Source: Ypsolopha sequella | Lineage: Eukaryota; Arthropoda; Insecta; Lepidoptera; Ypsolophidae | Assembly: GCA_934047225.1 (NCBI GenBank) | Contig: OW203992.1 | Coordinates: 12,265,501 to 12,329,500 of the forward strand | Direction of reading: 5' to 3' | DNA length: 64,000 nt | Part shown: positions 43,310 through 54,244 of the stretch, piece by piece | Numbering within the stretch: position 1 is the first letter of the stretch | Layout of the letters: each line of letters starts with the position of its first letter | Translations under genes and position numbers: made by a program | The notes under the pieces: generated by a model | The model's input: the letters and a program-made list of their open reading frames with translations, nothing else | What the model was told of the DNA's origin: nothing | Database searches by the model: none

Positions 43310-43560
43310 TACTCCCACGCTGCAATAAGGTAATTTCCAAATCAAAAGCGGTTTTATAAGTACCTACAATGTTTGACCAATATTATAATATTATAACAAC
43401 GTAATTCTGGGCTGTGATTGGCCAAATATATTATAATACCGCTAGAGAAACAATCACAACCCATAACTGTCTGTCTTAATTTCTTATGCCGCGCCCGCTT
43501 TACTCTCTCGCTTCTGATTGGTCTAAGGCATCTAAACACATCATATGGGCTCAGGATATC
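43310..43560 (-). repeat. Dispersed repeat family B, copy 2
   Basis: Reverse partner of 742-975, including CTCTAGCGGTATTATAATAT, GGCCAATCACAGCC, CATTGTAGGTACTTATAA and TACCTTATTGCAG when read on the minus strand. Confidence 0.6.
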
Positions 43561-44145
43561 ATGATATGGGCTCCTTCGCTGACCCACAACTAATTACTGG
43601 GTGAATGCTGGTTCAGGGATTGAAGAGAAAGACAGGTTTCCTTAGAAAGCCAGTTGAGGTCTGTCAGTATTGCTGATATTGCTCGTTAGAAGATCAGAAC
43701 GGGAATGAGTTCCACTCGGAACAGAGCAGATGCAGAGCTCACCTGAGCTAGTATTTATTATCAAAATATATTTTATTTACAATGACTGAGAATAACTAAT
43801 TATCTATTAAACCTATACCTATATAAAGCTATATATTTGGGTTCAACAAAATTCTCTGAAGCGAAAACTTGAATCAAATAACATATGTACATGATTTATA
43901 TAAAAACGGCTCACCTCAATACGTGTTATGATCGGGAAAGCTATTATTTAATTCTATAAATAACATACAGCTCGTGAAATAAGAAAACTATTTACAAAAT
44001 AACTGTCATATTACTAAAAATAGACGTTTATCCTAGTATATACACGAATAAGTATAGCTATAATAATGACGAGTATCAATTCAAAAACATGACAAATGTT
44101 CTTTTTCTCATTTATCGTGAAATTGTTTTTGATGGTCGTAGATGA
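43561..44145. other. Non-coding stretch, nothing recognised
   Basis: No supported feature. Confidence 0.4.
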
Positions 44146-44243
44146 AGTATTGTTTGTAACTAGGTATAATTAGACATTGGGATGCTCGCGCAAGTGTCCC
44201 AATGTCTCACATTAAGTCACAATATATTGCACACAATAACTGG
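44146..44243. repeat. Small foldback MITE, family A copy 2
   Basis: Left GAAGTATTGTTTGTAACTAG, AATTAGACATTGGGATGCTC pairs with right AGTGTCCCAATGTCTCACAT, ATTGCACACAATAAC. Same family as 517-651. Confidence 0.55.
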
Positions 44244-45318
44244 ACATAACTAGACAGATAAGATTTAATTTTAACAATTTCTTCTGTAATTGTGCGAATG
44301 ATTTCGTACTATGAAATGAAGTGATGGTGTGTACGTACGATAATATATACAGATAAATGTAAATAATAAATATACGTATGTTTGTGATGTCTTGCGATGC
44401 GTATATTGGCACGCTTCCAATAAATTTTGCAGACCGCGTGTAGTACTAAGTCACAGCGCGCGTTTGGTTTAGTATTGTAGGATATGTATGAGAAGCTGCA
44501 CGGTTGCATAGGCATCGTAGCATGCTACGGTTTGCGACGCCTACAAATTGCGATCCCTTGAGACGCATAGTTTGGTAACGCCTCCAAGACATAGCGTCAT
44601 ATTACTTGCGATTTACATATTTTACATCGTATATAGATACAAGGGAACAAAATTAGACTTTTGGTTTTAGAAGATATAAAATATAGGAAAATCTTATAAA
44701 AGAAATTTTATTTATAAGAATTGGGTGTTTTTTTGTATGTTAAAATGTTTTTTCTTGACAATCACGTTTTCATTATACCTCAAAAACTAAAGCTAATACA
44801 ATAAATATGACTTCACATCTAAAATTAGCACTCCAAAATTGTATAATATTAGTCATTATATTTCATGCAACAAAAATGCTGTTCCCTTGAATCGCAAAGG
44901 TGTTGATCAAGAACCAACATAAATGTACATACCACGCGAGTAACAAACTGCAGTAAGAATTTATACACTCAGCTGTTGCTTACATAGGTTCGGTGTCTTG
45001 GCAATGATTATCTTTTGTGTAAAAGGACAGGATGATTAAAATTTCTTGTAGAATTGCACCCACGCCAGTATAATTGATTCTTAACTTTATTTTAAATGTC
45101 TACTGTTTGTTTTGTATTAAATTATGTTTTCATTACTGCAGGTATTTTTCTCAAGAAAAGTTGTTCAGTATTTTTTATAAGAGCACAAAGTTTATATTAA
45201 TGGAAAAACCGTTTGCAGTTATAAAATGGTAGCCACCGTGACCTGTTGGTATTTCTAGATAATATCTCAATATTTAATTTACAAACACTGAATTCAATAG
45301 GTATTTTCTCTTACTATA
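44244..45318. other. Non-coding stretch with short inverted ends
   Basis: CAAGGGAACA at about 44640 and TGTTCCCTTG at about 44880 are inverted 10-mers that could bound a 250-bp element; no target duplication is clear. Nothing else is supported. Confidence 0.35.
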
Positions 45319-45932
45319 CAGTGTGTCCCTTGTACAAGTTCACATCCAAAAAGGGGTGAAACTAAAGCTTATTTTATCGACCAAAAATGATTTTTTTTTT
45401 AGAAAATCTTTGTTTTGTAAATTTACGTTTTAAATTTTTTTTGCCTACCATGGAGACTATGTATAAAATATGTCATAACTTTTGATCTATCGCGAGTAAT
45501 GCAATGAAATAAAACTGTTATAATCCTTAAGAATAGACGTTGCATACCAAATCAAAAACAAAACATAATCAACTACCATTACCATAAAAATAATATCCTA
45601 AAAGATTATTTCTTTAATTTTTCCGTCTTTTTTTTCAGTAATAGTAATTTTTTTCAAAATAATGTCCCCGTTTTACTATACTTTTATTCCTAATTATCAT
45701 TGCTTATTCAATTACATTTCTAACAAAAAAAAAAAATACAACGTTCTATCATAAATACAATATTTTCTACGAGCGGTTAACCAAAGGCACTACGCTCGCA
45801 TCCCATACAAAGATACCCAGGCGGAGTACTTTTTCAAGAATAAAAAAAAAAAAAAAAAAAATGTTTTTGTCGATATATTTAGATCTAGTTTCACCCACTT
45901 TCGGATGTGCACTTTTACGAGGGACACACTAT
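45319..45932. mobile_element. Foldback element, about 614 bp, TA-flanked
   Basis: Left CAGTGTGTCCCTTGTACAAG, TTCACATCC, GGGTGAAACTA; right in reverse complement TAGTGTGTCCCTCGTAAAAG, TGCACATCC, GGGTGAAACTA. The ends abut TA dinucleotides, consistent with Tc1/mariner-type insertion. The right flank is a TATATATATG microsatellite. The interior is A/T-rich with long A and T runs and no transposase frame. Confidence 0.65.
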
Positions 45933-46404
45933 ATATATATGTATATATATAAATGTGTGTAAATAAATTCACGTTGAACAAGTGCTTGATTTTATCAGGT
46001 TCAGATGACAGACAAATATCTGTTTTTCAGATACCGGCTATAGACGGTGTTTTTTGCCGTAGTAAAGCTAAAGGAGAAAGAGCGAGCCATGCGTGTGTTT
46101 TCTCTAAAACTTGAGTGCATGTCACCAGCACCACATTGTTACAGCTGCAGAGAGCGGGCGGGCGTTATTTCCCATTAAAGTTGGTTCTCTGTTTTCTCTG
46201 TTCTTGTTCCTAGGTGACATCGTAGCGTGTACGTGTTGAATAAGCATTCTTTAACTCAAGCAGTTTTTGTCATCTTTAATATAATTAGCCTTAATGGTGT
46301 CTAAAATGATTACAAAAATCCTTTTTTGTTTGAAAGGGCCTTTTTTATTTTTTACATATATATGTTATATTCCACATAAATACAAACACTTAAATGGTTT
46401 TAGT
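45933..46404. other. Non-coding stretch, nothing recognised
   Basis: Slightly GC-richer at 46070-46170 without an open frame. Confidence 0.35.
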
Positions 46405-46446
46405 TGCTATATTTTGACCCCTCAGTAGGGTCGTCATCAGGCGAAT
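46405..46446 (-). ncRNA. Hammerhead-like motif, degenerate
   Basis: On the minus strand: TTCGCCTGATGACGACCCTA, CTGAGGGGTCAAAATATAGC. CTGATGA is intact and GACCC can pair with GGGTC, but GAAA has become CAAAA, so a decayed relative of the 19176 motif is the best reading. Confidence 0.3.
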
Positions 46447-48282
46447 TGCAAAAAAAAATATTATATGACATATATGTATAGGCATTTGAAGTAAGAAAAC
46501 CGCTGACATCTATTGATGTAAAAATATAAAAAAGTATATTTTAAATCATTAACCAGATTTTTAAGGGAGAATTTAGTCAGCCGGCGCTAGGTGGCGTTAT
46601 CATACAGAGTGCTCCGATTCTGAATATTTTGTTATATTAAACTGTAAATTTGGATTTGATTATAAATTTTTGTTTGAAAAGAATCCAAAGCTCGACCTGC
46701 GGGCCTATTAATGTATTTTTGAATTGGTAGCCAACCACCAAAAACGTACATAAAAACTGAACTTTTAGAGTTTCCTTCAGTGGGTATTGAACTACATTTA
46801 CGAACTGTGACTTCAAGTGCGAACGTGTTCTTAGAGAATCGGGATTTGATGGTACATCTATGTTTTTGATGGTTGGCAACCAGTTGGCAACAGAGTTATA
46901 TATGTATAATTTAAGTCCCAGACTGCGATCTATTTATTTTACCACTGTAAAATGACAATGAAAATTTATTTATAACAAAAACTTGTTACAAACAAAAAAC
47001 AGTAGTTCCCACATTAAGTTGCCTTGTCAAGTGGAAACTAGGCTCTACCTAAAAATTTTTTTATTGTCAAATCTTTAGGGTCAAATCAGCTTCGTATCAA
47101 TTAAAAGAAGACGAGATTATTAATGTCACTCAAAAATTTACGGATTTTCAAAGGATTTCGGTGTCGTTTCGTTTAATGTACTTGTACATGTATTTGTACA
47201 TATTTTGTTTATCTTAATGCAATGTATGTGTTCCATTTTTGTCATTTTTCATTTATTTTTTCTATTTTTAGCAACTGTCTATGTGGGTATTTGCACATTA
47301 AAATTATAATTATAAATTATCATTTTTTTCTTAGAAAGAATGAAAGTATGAGTGGATGATTGAATGAATGAATGAATGTATTACTTGCATGCATGTACTT
47401 GAATTTTAAATTTGACTGTAAGCAATGTATAATTTTGTGTATTAATAACAATTATCTGGTACCCCGCATTGCTGGCTTAACCGAGTTTGGGGACCCCTGG
47501 TAACTTAGTTAATTTGTTTCTCAGCATGTACACGTCTCTAGTAATACGTATAGTTGAATAACAATTTTTGTAAAAACTCATGGAATAAAAAAAAAATGTA
47601 AACTTAATTCAACTTCAAATTAATAAAGTTCATCAATCAAGTATCTGTAACACGACAACATTGGAAAAATAACTAAATATACAAGAATGCTCTTAAAAAG
47701 TAACTATTTGAAGTTTCTCATCGAATTCGTATTGAATAAATAAAGTACAGAATAATTTTAAGGGTCGTGAAAGAACAAAATAAGAAAGCAGTAAAAGGAA
47801 AACCAATAAAAGTTGTTTTATTGCCCGCCGGGCGTAACACCTGCCACATAATGAGTTCCTACTTATTTGTGGGCCTTGTTGAAATAAACTCTAATAAAAT
47901 TCTTTGGTAAAATTTTATCGATTTCGAATAGCCCTACGTTTATTTCACCTGAAGTATTTTTACGAAGGTTCGACTAAATTACCTTAAAGAACGTTGCATA
48001 GGTCTAATAATAATTTCCGGACTCACCCACAAAGGGTTGCGGTGTTAACAAAATGGGTATAGAACCCTAAAACATTAATAACAACAAAATAAATGCCATA
48101 GCAACATCAAGACGACCAAAAAAAGCCGCTAATTCAGAACCATCTGAATACGGAACCCGCACTTTTGTTATTTGATATTTTATCTGACCAAATTGGCGAG
48201 ATATTGAAGAAGGGCAATGTCAAAAGTACCCGGAATAGCAGAGTTTATATGACTAGATTGATGGATGTGGAAGAGGCGAAAG
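46447..48282. other. Non-coding stretch, one (GAAT)n tail-like site
   Basis: GGATGATTGAATGAATGAAT at 47355-47378 resembles a LINE tail, but no UTR or coding could be tied to it. An 80-codon minus frame (46637-46879) is unsupported. Confidence 0.4.
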
Positions 48283-48366
48283 AGGTGTGTTAGAATCGTA
48301 GCATATGAAAATCTGTAGTCTGCGCCAACCCTTTGGGAGACAGGCATCAGTATCATGTATCTATGT
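48283..48366 (+). repeat. LINE 3'-terminal fragment (family R)
   Basis: AAGAGGTGTGTTAGAATCGT, AGCATATGAAAATCTGTAGT, CCAACCCTTTGGGAGACAGG. Related to 17653-17720 (-) and 60838-60920 (+). Confidence 0.5.
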
Positions 48367-48453
48367 AGTTTAGAGTATGAATTAAATGTGACCAAATTTG
48401 AAAATTGTATTTAAAACCGTCTTAAGGATAGAGCTGACACATCCATACATCCA

Positions 48454-48657
48454 TCAGCCCGTATTCGTCCACTGCTGGAAAAAGGCCTCCCCCATACTAC
48501 GCCACTCTTGGCAGTCCTCAGTCATCCTCATCCAGCCGCCATCCGCAACGTCCTTCAGATCGTCAGTCCAGCGGGCACGAGGGCGGCCTACGCTGCGCTT
48601 TGCTGTACGTGGTCTACATTCCAATGCCTTACGGCCCCAACGGTTATCACGTCGGCG
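48454..48657 (-). pseudogene. RTE-type LINE ORF2 C-terminal fragment
   Basis: The minus frame reads RRRDNRWGRKALECRPRTAK, RSVGRPRARWTDDLKDVADG, then a Trp-rich end W-M-R-M and QQWTNTG-stop. This WGRK...KRSVGRPxxRWTDDL...W pattern is the familiar C-terminus of RTE-like insect LINE proteins downstream of the reverse transcriptase. Only about 67 residues survive; the RT and endonuclease are missing, so it is a severely 5'-truncated copy. Just past the stop the plus strand shows CATCCATACATCCATCAGCC, a CATC-rich tail typical of such elements. Overlapping plus frames of 88-113 codons are shadows. Confidence 0.8.
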
Positions 48658-48849
48658 ACAGATACAGACAGAGCCAGAGCTGACACAAATAACGTTAAAA
48701 ATGCTGCTTTTCAAGGTTTCTTGTATGCGGAACCCTTGAGTAACTTTTTAATTTTTTTCTCATTTGCCGCTTAATATGTATGAATATGCATTACTATGTA
48801 TGGCCACATGTTCATATTCTGGTTGAATTATTACGACTAAAGCTGTAGA

Positions 48850-48941
48850 CCGCTGTGACAGACGGACACAGACAGACAGATAACGGAGGCTTAGTAATAG
48901 GGTCCTGTTTAGCACCCTTCGGGTATGGAGCCCTAAAAAAA
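48850..48941 (-). repeat. TTTTTAGGGTTCCGTA family fragment
   Basis: On the minus strand: CTTTTTTTAGGGCTCCATAC, CCGAAGGGTGC, then TCTGTCTGTCTGTGTCCGTC. Start of the family only. Confidence 0.5.
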
Positions 48942-49044
48942 GATATAATAAATACTACGTACCAAGTTCGTACCTGCACATTGAATATTTCAGCAAAATT
49001 TTAAATAAAACGGGTTATTAGTACTGTACGTACTGAAGCAAAAA

Positions 49045-49261
49045 CTAAAATTTTTAGAATCTTTGTCAATCTGTCTGTTCTGTTTTAACTCAAGAACCAC
49101 TTGGATGCGGCATTCTTTATTATCATCGTAGTGACCATGGTCAATATATAGTTATAGGCTATAAGGGGTGTTGATGAAATAACCGCCAAGCCGAAAACTG
49201 TCGATACTACTTAAAGATTAAAAGACACTTCCACGCGAGCGAAGTCGCGGGCAAAGGCTAG
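49045..49261 (+). mobile_element. Helitron-like 3' end (family H1), copy 1
   Basis: AACTAAAATTTTTAGAATCT, a GTCTGTTCTGTTTTAA run, AAGGGGTGTTGATGAAATAA, CCGCCAAGCCGAAAACTGTC, then CGCGAGCGAAGTCGCGGGCA and AAGGCTAG at 49254-49261, followed by T. The GC hairpin plus terminal CTAG/T fits a Helitron 3' end. The same blocks recur at 62595-62778. Confidence 0.6.
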
Positions 49262-49529
49262 TATGATAATATATATGTTACTGTAAAAGCCCGAATATGT
49301 AGTCCATATTTATTTCAACGACTTTTCAAGAAAGATTTTTACGTCTCAAACGTGAAAGGCGGTTAAAAGTACCGTAAAAACATTTTTTTTTCTTACTCTT
49401 TCATGTAGGTTGTTTACATAGGTTGAACTCACTGAGTAGGGTCACAGACGATACAGCCGTATTGTCTATGTGATATATTATTATGTTATATGTTATTTAC
49501 CATAATGTTTTAAGTGTTTCGTACCCGTA

Positions 49530-49590
49530 GTTTGTGGTGGTACGGAACCTTTTGTGCGCTAGTCCGGCTTGCACTTGGCCAATTTTTTAA
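49530..49590 (+). repeat. TTTTTAGGGTTCCGTA family, right-end fragment
   Basis: TGGTACGGAACCTTTTGTGC, GCTAGTCCGGCTTGCACTTG, GCCAATTTTTT. Another right end lies at 51175-51240 (TACGCAATTCCGACTCGCAC, TTAGCCAAATT). Confidence 0.5.
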
Positions 49591-49994
49591 ATAACAGAAC
49601 TTCAATGCAAAAAATGTTCTAAGAAAAGGACAATTTTACCTTTAGCCATTTTTTCCCTCAATAAATCCGATGAAGTCTTCCAGTTCGGGCTCTAACATCT
49701 CGTCATTCTTTGTCTGCCAATCTTTGCGCTCCGATGAACAAATGGTAACCCTTAAATTCAAGCAAAACTCCGGTTTTCGTGTGAGCTCAAAGCGACACAA
49801 TGGATGAGTCCCAACAATCAACATATAAATATAATATGCATAAAAATACCAAAAACTGATATGTTAAAAAAAAGGAAATATGCAAAAAAAAGACATGATC
49901 TTGCTAAGTTTCTTGCCCTTCTTCTTGGCAAGAGTAATCGAATGGGCGGAGGTAGGCATGTATTTATATATGTAACCTTTTAGTATGTGGTATT

Positions 49995-50112
49995 TAGGAT
50001 GGGATTTGGTCGGCCGCCTGAATTCGTGCTGGGGGCTCGGTTGATGATCATTGAACCTTGTTCCTGGTCGCCGGTCGGGTCTCCACTATTGATTAGATTT
50101 CACCTTGTGTAA
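49995..50112. repeat. Foldback MITE family K, partial copy 4
   Basis: GGATGGGATTTGGTCGGCCG, CCTGAATTCGTGCTGGGGGC, TCGGTTGATGATCATTGAAC and a right end GGGTCTCCACTATTGATTAG, ATTTCACCTTGTG. The centre is deleted compared with the other copies. Confidence 0.5.
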
Positions 50113-50394
50113 TTATATATTTTACCTATCATTTTAATCTTATATAAAGTTTATAAAGTTCTTCGCAGCGTCGCGGAAGCCGGGAGTATCTGGTGAGGGG
50201 GCGCGTTCTCGTCCTCGCATGCTCGTTTTTCGGCCTCGCTAGCTTTGTTTGGAATATTGACAGTTTGTATATTCAATTGAGAGGGAGTGAGAGTGCTTAT
50301 ATTGTTTGTTTCTGAAAAAAAAAATGTAGCGGGTGAAGCCTACAAAATATTTTACGCGGTGAGAACGGGTATCGCGACCAAAACTCGTGGTAGG
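50113..50394. other. Non-coding stretch, nothing recognised
   Basis: No supported feature. Confidence 0.35.
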
Positions 50395-50590
50395 TGTACT
50401 GTGGTCTAGTAACTCAAACGTCTCGACGACTAGACATCCGGAGATCACAGGTTCAAATTCCATAGGGCAAATTTTGTTTTTTCTTCGTGCTTTGGGAGGC
50501 ATGTTTTGTGGGTTACCTGAAGTACAGCCACAGAACTCACCAACCATCACGTTGGGACGAAACGATGGTCGGTGAAACGTCGGTTTTGAC
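50395..50590 (+). mobile_element. SINE copy with diverged tRNA head
   Basis: TACTGTGGTCTAGTAACTCA, CATCCGGAGATCACAGGTTC, AAATTCC (B box-like) lead into GGTTACCTGAAGTACAGCCA, CATCACGTTGGGACGAAACG, ATGGTCGGTGAAACGTCGG. The body resembles the SINE at 3537, with a different or diverged head. Confidence 0.55.
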
Positions 50591-52394
50591 TTTCAGTTTA
50601 TATTGCAAAACACATCTGACAGCACACTCTCGGGAGTTTATGACATAAAAATGTTTCAAAAAACAAATACTATTTTTGTTAACTTAGTTTATTTTATAGC
50701 CTATAATAACTTTGAGCTATAAAGCCTTTTTTGAGTTCCTTATTACTAAGCCTCCGCTGTCTGTCTGACTGTCCGTCTGTCAAAAGGGGGTCTTCAGCCG
50801 TTTTAGATAGGCAGTTGAAATTTGAAAGCTAAAAGTTGAAAAAGCAAATAAAAAAAATTAAAAAATATATACTTAAGGATGGTCTCCATTTAAGAAACAT
50901 CTAAACAGTAGCATTTTTATAAGTTATCATGTTCCTCCCTTTATCTCTGAAACAAGTGGACTGAAAGATATAAAAAAAATATTGGTAATAGGTGATTACG
51001 TAAAGATTATAGGAATAAAATAGTTATTAAGATAGGGTTAGATTGAATTTCGTACTCCCGCCGCGAATTGTTTACCAGGCACTTATATTTTAGCGGCTTT
51101 ATATTTTAGTCGCTTTAATGTTGCTATTTTATTTTGTTTGGAAATCTTTCATTACATCTGTTGTAATTTACCATGTTTTTAGGGTTAGGCAACCGTATTG
51201 TGTGGGGGTACGCAATTCCGACTCGCACTTAGCCAAATTACTTATTTCGTATTGCGAGCATCTATAGTAGGTGGCTCTTTGTTATGATTTGGGTTATTTA
51301 AAAACTTTCTTTAAACACAGTAAAAAATAATGGGTCTATTTATTTATGTAATCTTTTGTTCTCTTTTGTCTTCCGTACCGCCCTTTCGAATTCTTGGAAG
51401 GGAAAAACAAATTGAGAATTCCTAAATATCTTCAGCTATTTAATCAGAATGCGTTGAAAAGAGAGGTGACGAAGTCTTTTCTTTGCTCACAAAGTCTATA
51501 AAACAAGTGTTTATATAAAACCTTAAATGGGTGTTTATAGAACCTTAAAAGCATTTCTTACTCTGATTCATACCAAATGTATTAAAGACTTGCTCAGAAA
51601 ATTAAACCAGATCTTCCAGGAAAACCTTTGAAATAACGCAAAAAAAAAACACTTTTTAGGTGTTGAAAATTTATATGGGAAACTGATTTTTTTCGCGTTG
51701 TTTCTAAAGTTTTTCTATGAAGTGCTTCCATATAATGCATTTGACTTCATTTTCCGAGCACGTGATACACCTTGTATACTGTAGTAAAAATTGTGGTACT
51801 TTTACACCCACGAAATTTTTACTGAGGTGATCCAAAAATGTAAAATATTTTATCTTGACCTCACTATTCACCATCCAGCTGAAGGGCTGACCTCCTTGAT
51901 TATAGGTGTTGTGTTGTATCGTCAGCGGATGAAGTAAATTGTTATCGGATCTGTGATTGAGCACGCAATAAATTACCGTGACCTTTTACCGCCAACATGA
52001 GAGAACGATAGGACTTGGAAGAATTAGCGCGCCAACTCGTCAGCTAAACGATAATCTTGCTTACTACAGCCAATGTTTGTTGCCCTATATCGACGAGACC
52101 CGTTACGCTTTGGAAAACAATGTAGATTCATAAGTTTGCTGAGCCACCACAACTTCTCAAACTTCTTAGAATAACAATAAGTAAAAGAAAACCGCTTTTG
52201 TCATTTTCTGGCGTAACATTCTTTTTGAAGTAACCTTTCGGGACCGAAAAAGAATGGGAAACTTCCACAGATTTTATCATTAAGTGAACTTTTGCGAGGT
52301 GGCTGTGTACACTTTGTCAAACTTTGGCGTTGCGTTCTGTAAAAAGGCAAGGTTGAGGGGGGGTATTAAAAAAAAATAAAGGCACTCGAGAATA
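50591..52394. other. Non-coding stretch
   Basis: 50745-50790 has a GTCTGTCTGACTGTCCGTCT series from the TTTTTAGGG family and 51175-51240 its right end; the rest shows nothing. An 86-codon minus frame at 51704-51964 is unsupported. Confidence 0.4.
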
Positions 52395-52937
52395 GTCCGC
52401 GTGTGTTGAGAAGTGTCGTTCGGCGGTGTGCGGCGCGGCGTCATCGTCGGCGAGCGTGGGTGGGTGTGGAGGCAGGCGGCGCCGGGCATGGGCGGGGTGT
52501 ATCGATCTCAGGGTGCCGCGGGGCGCGTGCGCTGCGAGCTGCTGGTCTGAGCCGGAGCGCACAGCCTCTCTCGGCGCGCAGTCCGCAGCCGGCTATCGGC
52601 GAGCACCCGCGCGTCAGCCCGCACTATCTTCGCTCACGCACGCGGCCGAGCGCTGACACTCGCACACCCAGCGTGATAACAACCTCAAACCACCTCCCCG
52701 AAGGAATTGTTCTAGTGATATCTCTGTGAAACTGTTGCAAAGTTTACACATATGAACTGTTATTTTTTACTCTTGACCTTGAGTGATAATAATGTAAACG
52801 AACGTTAAGAAGAACGAAAAATTAAGAAAAGTTACGCTTGAGAAACGGTAAAAAAACCAAGTAAAAGTTGTGAAGTGCAGATTTATTAACACACAAATAA
52901 AAAGTGTATTTTGATAAAAAGTGAACGTGTCAGTAAG
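52395..52937 (+). promoter_or_regulatory. CpG-rich promoter / untranslated first exon candidate
   Basis: 52400-52670 is the most CG-dense block of the window (CGGCGGTGTGCGGCGCGGCG and GAGCGCACAGCCTCTCTCGG). From about 52690 composition changes to an A-rich leader-like stretch with GTGAAACTG, AAGTTGTGAAGTGCAG and AAAAAGTGAACGTGTCA, directly followed by a donor-like GTAAGT (52932-52937). This resembles 5' UTR exons of insect developmental genes with long leaders. No long open frame follows: the GC-rich frames (52403-52729 and others) are composition artefacts. A second CG-rich block at 52960-53190 extends the region. The gene and its next exon are not in view. Confidence 0.4.
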
Positions 52938-53199
52938 TAACTGAAAAAAAAAAATACGCAGCGTGTCTCACAAGTTCACGGGTCGTTAATTTGGCGAAGG
53001 AGGAGGGAGGCCGGAAAAAGAGAGATCTTCGCTTGCGTCCGCTCATCGGAGTGATAAAATTTATGACAAACGGTAAGGAGGCGCAGTGATAAGGGTCGGA
53101 GCGCGTTATCGGAGGCGGGCGGTGCGGAGCGGGGCGGTTGTCACGCTGTCGGACGCACTGTCTCGACTTGTACCAGCGACCGTACGTCACTTAATTACA

Positions 53200-53640
53200 G
53201 CTTAATGGAATAAGCCTGTTTCAGAGGCAATAAGGCTTCTAAAATTCTTCATCGGACTGGACAGGGGACGCTTGTACATTTATCTGATAACGCACCTCTG
53301 TCACTGTCAGTTCGTCTTTGATGTTGTATTTAGTTGTAATTTGGCTTACAGTAAAACTATGAGACCAACGTAGGTACCTACTTGGGTCACAAGTTTTACT
53401 CTAAGCCAAATGAAAAGAAAGTTTTAACTTTCTATAGTAACGTCATTATAAGTAGATAACTTGATTATCTTTTAATGGTTCTATCACTAAGATCTAAAAT
53501 AGTGTTAAGAGAGCGAAATTTTCTTCAAACATGTTTAACATATATGGATTACACTTTTTGTATGTATGTCCGAAATTAATGATTTATTATTATTATTAAG
53601 GGATTTGCAACATATATTTTGGTGATTATTGTGTGAATAT
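53200..53640. other. AT-rich stretch after the CpG block
   Basis: Nothing recognised. Confidence 0.4.
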
Positions 53641-53700
53641 TAGTCCGCTGCTGGAAACAGGCCTCATCAAGCTTCTCTCCTCTCTGCAACTTCCATATTT
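53641..53700 (-). repeat. RTE-type LINE terminal scrap
   Basis: TTAGTCCGCTGCTGGAAACA, GGCCTCATCAAGCTTCTCTC is the counterpart of GTCCACTGCTGGAAAAAGGC, CTCCCCCATACTACG at 48472. Very short. Confidence 0.4.
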
Positions 53701-53845
53701 ATAATATCCAAACTCGTCATAATACAACTAAATACGTCAGCTTGTTACAGAATTATTTATAAAAGTTTGGCAAATATACTGCACCAAATTATGACAATAT
53801 TAGTGCCCATAATTAATTGCTTAATTTCATCAATTAATATTGTTA

Positions 53846-53871
53846 GGGGCCGTTCAAGTATTACGTAAGCA
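53846..53871 (+). repeat. Left TIR of the Zator-like element
   Basis: 26 bp, identical to the right TIR except one base (A for G in ACGTAAGCA). Confidence 0.9.
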
Positions 53872-53935
53872 CCAAGGGGGGGTGGGGGGGTCTCTGTTTT
53901 GCTTATTTTGGATGACATGGGGGGTGGGGGGGTCT
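53860..53935 (+). repeat. Left subterminal G-rich repeat
   Basis: ATTACGTAAGCACCAAGGGG with runs GGGGGGG and TGGGGGGG, then TTTTGCTTATTTTGGATGAC and a second GGGGGGTGGGGGGG. It is repeated in the same orientation at 57077-57142. Four G runs per copy could form a G-quadruplex. Confidence 0.8.
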
Positions 53936-54244
53936 AGATGATGATTACGTCATCGTTAGTTATTTAAGTTTTTTCGGGGATTCCCGCAAATAATACATAT
54001 GCGTAGGCACTCGCTTTGAGAACTGATTAGGGGAATTACCGCGCATTAGGGAAATTACCGTGCGCTATTCACTTGTCTAATAATTCACTCTCGTGCCGGC
54101 CGGCTGCAAGTGCGCATCTATCAGTATTGTTTTGTTTGGATTCTAAACATATTGTAAGCATTGAAAGTTATCATTTGTGTTTATGTTGATGCAATTAGCC
54201 AAAGTTTAACGTTTTAATTATTTAAATTTAAATATCTTATTAGA

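Noticed and set aside
45840..45861. Poly(A) tail of a retrocopy
   Set aside because: The A run lies inside a foldback element and no processed coding sequence precedes it.
48398..48774. Plus-strand frames of 113 and 88 codons
   Set aside because: They are shadows of the minus-strand RTE-type LINE fragment.
52403..52729. 108-codon Arg/Ala-rich protein
   Set aside because: Several overlapping open frames on both strands arise from the lack of A/T-rich stops in the CpG block.
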